From Mycobacterium sp. (GTDB taxonomy: Bacteria > Actinomycetota > Actinomycetes > Mycobacteriales > Mycobacteriaceae): a DNA stretch of 6,688 nucleotides. The notes under the pieces were generated by a model. That model was not told where the DNA came from. It made no database searches and worked only from the letters and a program-made list of their open reading frames with translations. The translations under genes and the position numbers were made by a program. Positions within the stretch are counted from its first letter, which is position 1. Each line of letters starts with the position of its first letter. This document shows, piece by piece, positions 6,368 to 6,688 of this stretch. The stretch lies in assembly GCA_028706695.1 (NCBI GenBank), contig JAQTVU010000136.1:1-6688 (forward strand), in the 5' to 3' direction.

Positions 6368-6688
6368 GCACCGGATCATCGCCATTGTTGTCGGTGGCCG
6401 GCCTAGAAGTCGGCTTCGGCGGCCGGCCCGTGGTTTGCGGGCTGGATCTGCAGGTGGGGCGCGGCCAGACCGTCGCGGTGGTCGGCGAGTCGGGATCGGG
6501 GAAGTCGACCATGGCCGCCGCGATCCTCGGTCTGCTGCCCCCTGGCGGCCGAATCACCGCTGGGCGCATCCTGTTCGACGGGATGGACCTCGCCGTGGCC
6601 GACCGTCGGCGGCTCCGATCGATCCGGGGCCGGCTGATCGGCTATATCCCGCAGGACCCGACGACCAACCTCAACCCGGTCTGGAAGG
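6364..6688 (+). CDS. dppD: Peptide ABC transporter ATP-binding protein DppD, 3' partial (first 108 codons)
   Basis: This is the start of the ATPase that powers the DppBC channel, cut by the right window edge. The frame begins MSTGSSPLLSVAGLEVGFGG, the usual opening beta strand of an ABC domain. The Walker A motif is GESGSGKS at 41-48. The Q-loop follows at 95-105 as IPQDPTTNLNP with Gln97, the form typical of the peptide/nickel (Opp/Dpp) ATPase family. The signature motif, Walker B and H-loop would lie beyond the window. The ATG at 6364 shares the ATGA overlap with the dppC stop, so reinitiation by the same ribosomes is likely. In M. tuberculosis, DppD is a double-length protein with two ATPase domains; whether that holds here cannot be seen. 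Confidence 0.93.
   Translation, partial: MSTGSSPLLSVAGLEVGFGGRPVVCGLDLQVGRGQTVAVVGESGSGKSTMAAAILGLLPPGGRITAGRILFDGMDLAVADRRRLRSIRGRLIGYIPQDPTTNLNPVWK

Noticed and set aside
6303..6569. 88-codon minus-strand open frame across the dppC/dppD junction
   Set aside because: It is antisense to the clear dppC C-terminus and to the dppD Walker A region, and has no recognisable family sequence.
1..6688. Mobile elements, CRISPR arrays, tRNA or rRNA genes, defence or biosynthetic clusters
   Set aside because: I found no spaced direct repeats, transposase or integrase motifs, RNA-gene signatures or foreign-looking composition on either strand. All substantial coding capacity is taken by six conserved mycobacterial genes.

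Overview
The window looks like chromosome from a Mycobacterium species, probably a slow grower, although no species-specific marker is visible. The DNA is GC-rich, with G or C at most third codon positions. From my knowledge of the M. tuberculosis H37Rv map, gene content, order and orientation match the Rv3668c (putative secreted protease), Rv3667 (acs), Rv3666c to Rv3663c (dppABCD) neighbourhood, here in reversed orientation. That assignment rests on remembered protein similarity and synteny, not on a search.

Layout: (1) 1-681, plus strand: the 3' part of a secreted chymotrypsin-like serine protease, its extreme N-terminus cut by the window edge. (2) 684-2645, minus strand: acetyl-CoA synthetase, complete. 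Its stop codon lies 2 bp from the protease stop, in convergent arrangement. (3) 2646-2960: a 315-bp divergent control region between acs and dppA. It holds a strong acs ribosome binding site, a perfect 11-bp inverted repeat and a 10-bp palindrome. (4) 2961-6688, plus strand: a tightly packed peptide ABC-transporter operon, made up of a lipoprotein binding protein (dppA), two permeases (dppB, dppC) and the start of the ATPase gene (dppD), which runs off the right edge. Junctions are a 1-nt gap, an 8-nt overlap and a 4-nt ATGA overlap, consistent with one transcript and translational coupling.

Function: DppA captures short peptides outside the membrane, DppB and DppC form the channel and DppD supplies ATP hydrolysis. 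In M. tuberculosis this transporter has also been linked to heme use. Acs converts acetate to acetyl-CoA and keeps the C-terminal lysine that acetylation silences in its relatives. The divergent acs/dpp pair shares one regulatory segment, so joint nutritional control is possible but not shown.

I see no mobile element, CRISPR array, RNA gene, phage gene or defence system. This is ordinary conserved mycobacterial core genome and I do not see evidence of an undescribed system. The most useful leads are the structures in the acs-dppA intergenic region.
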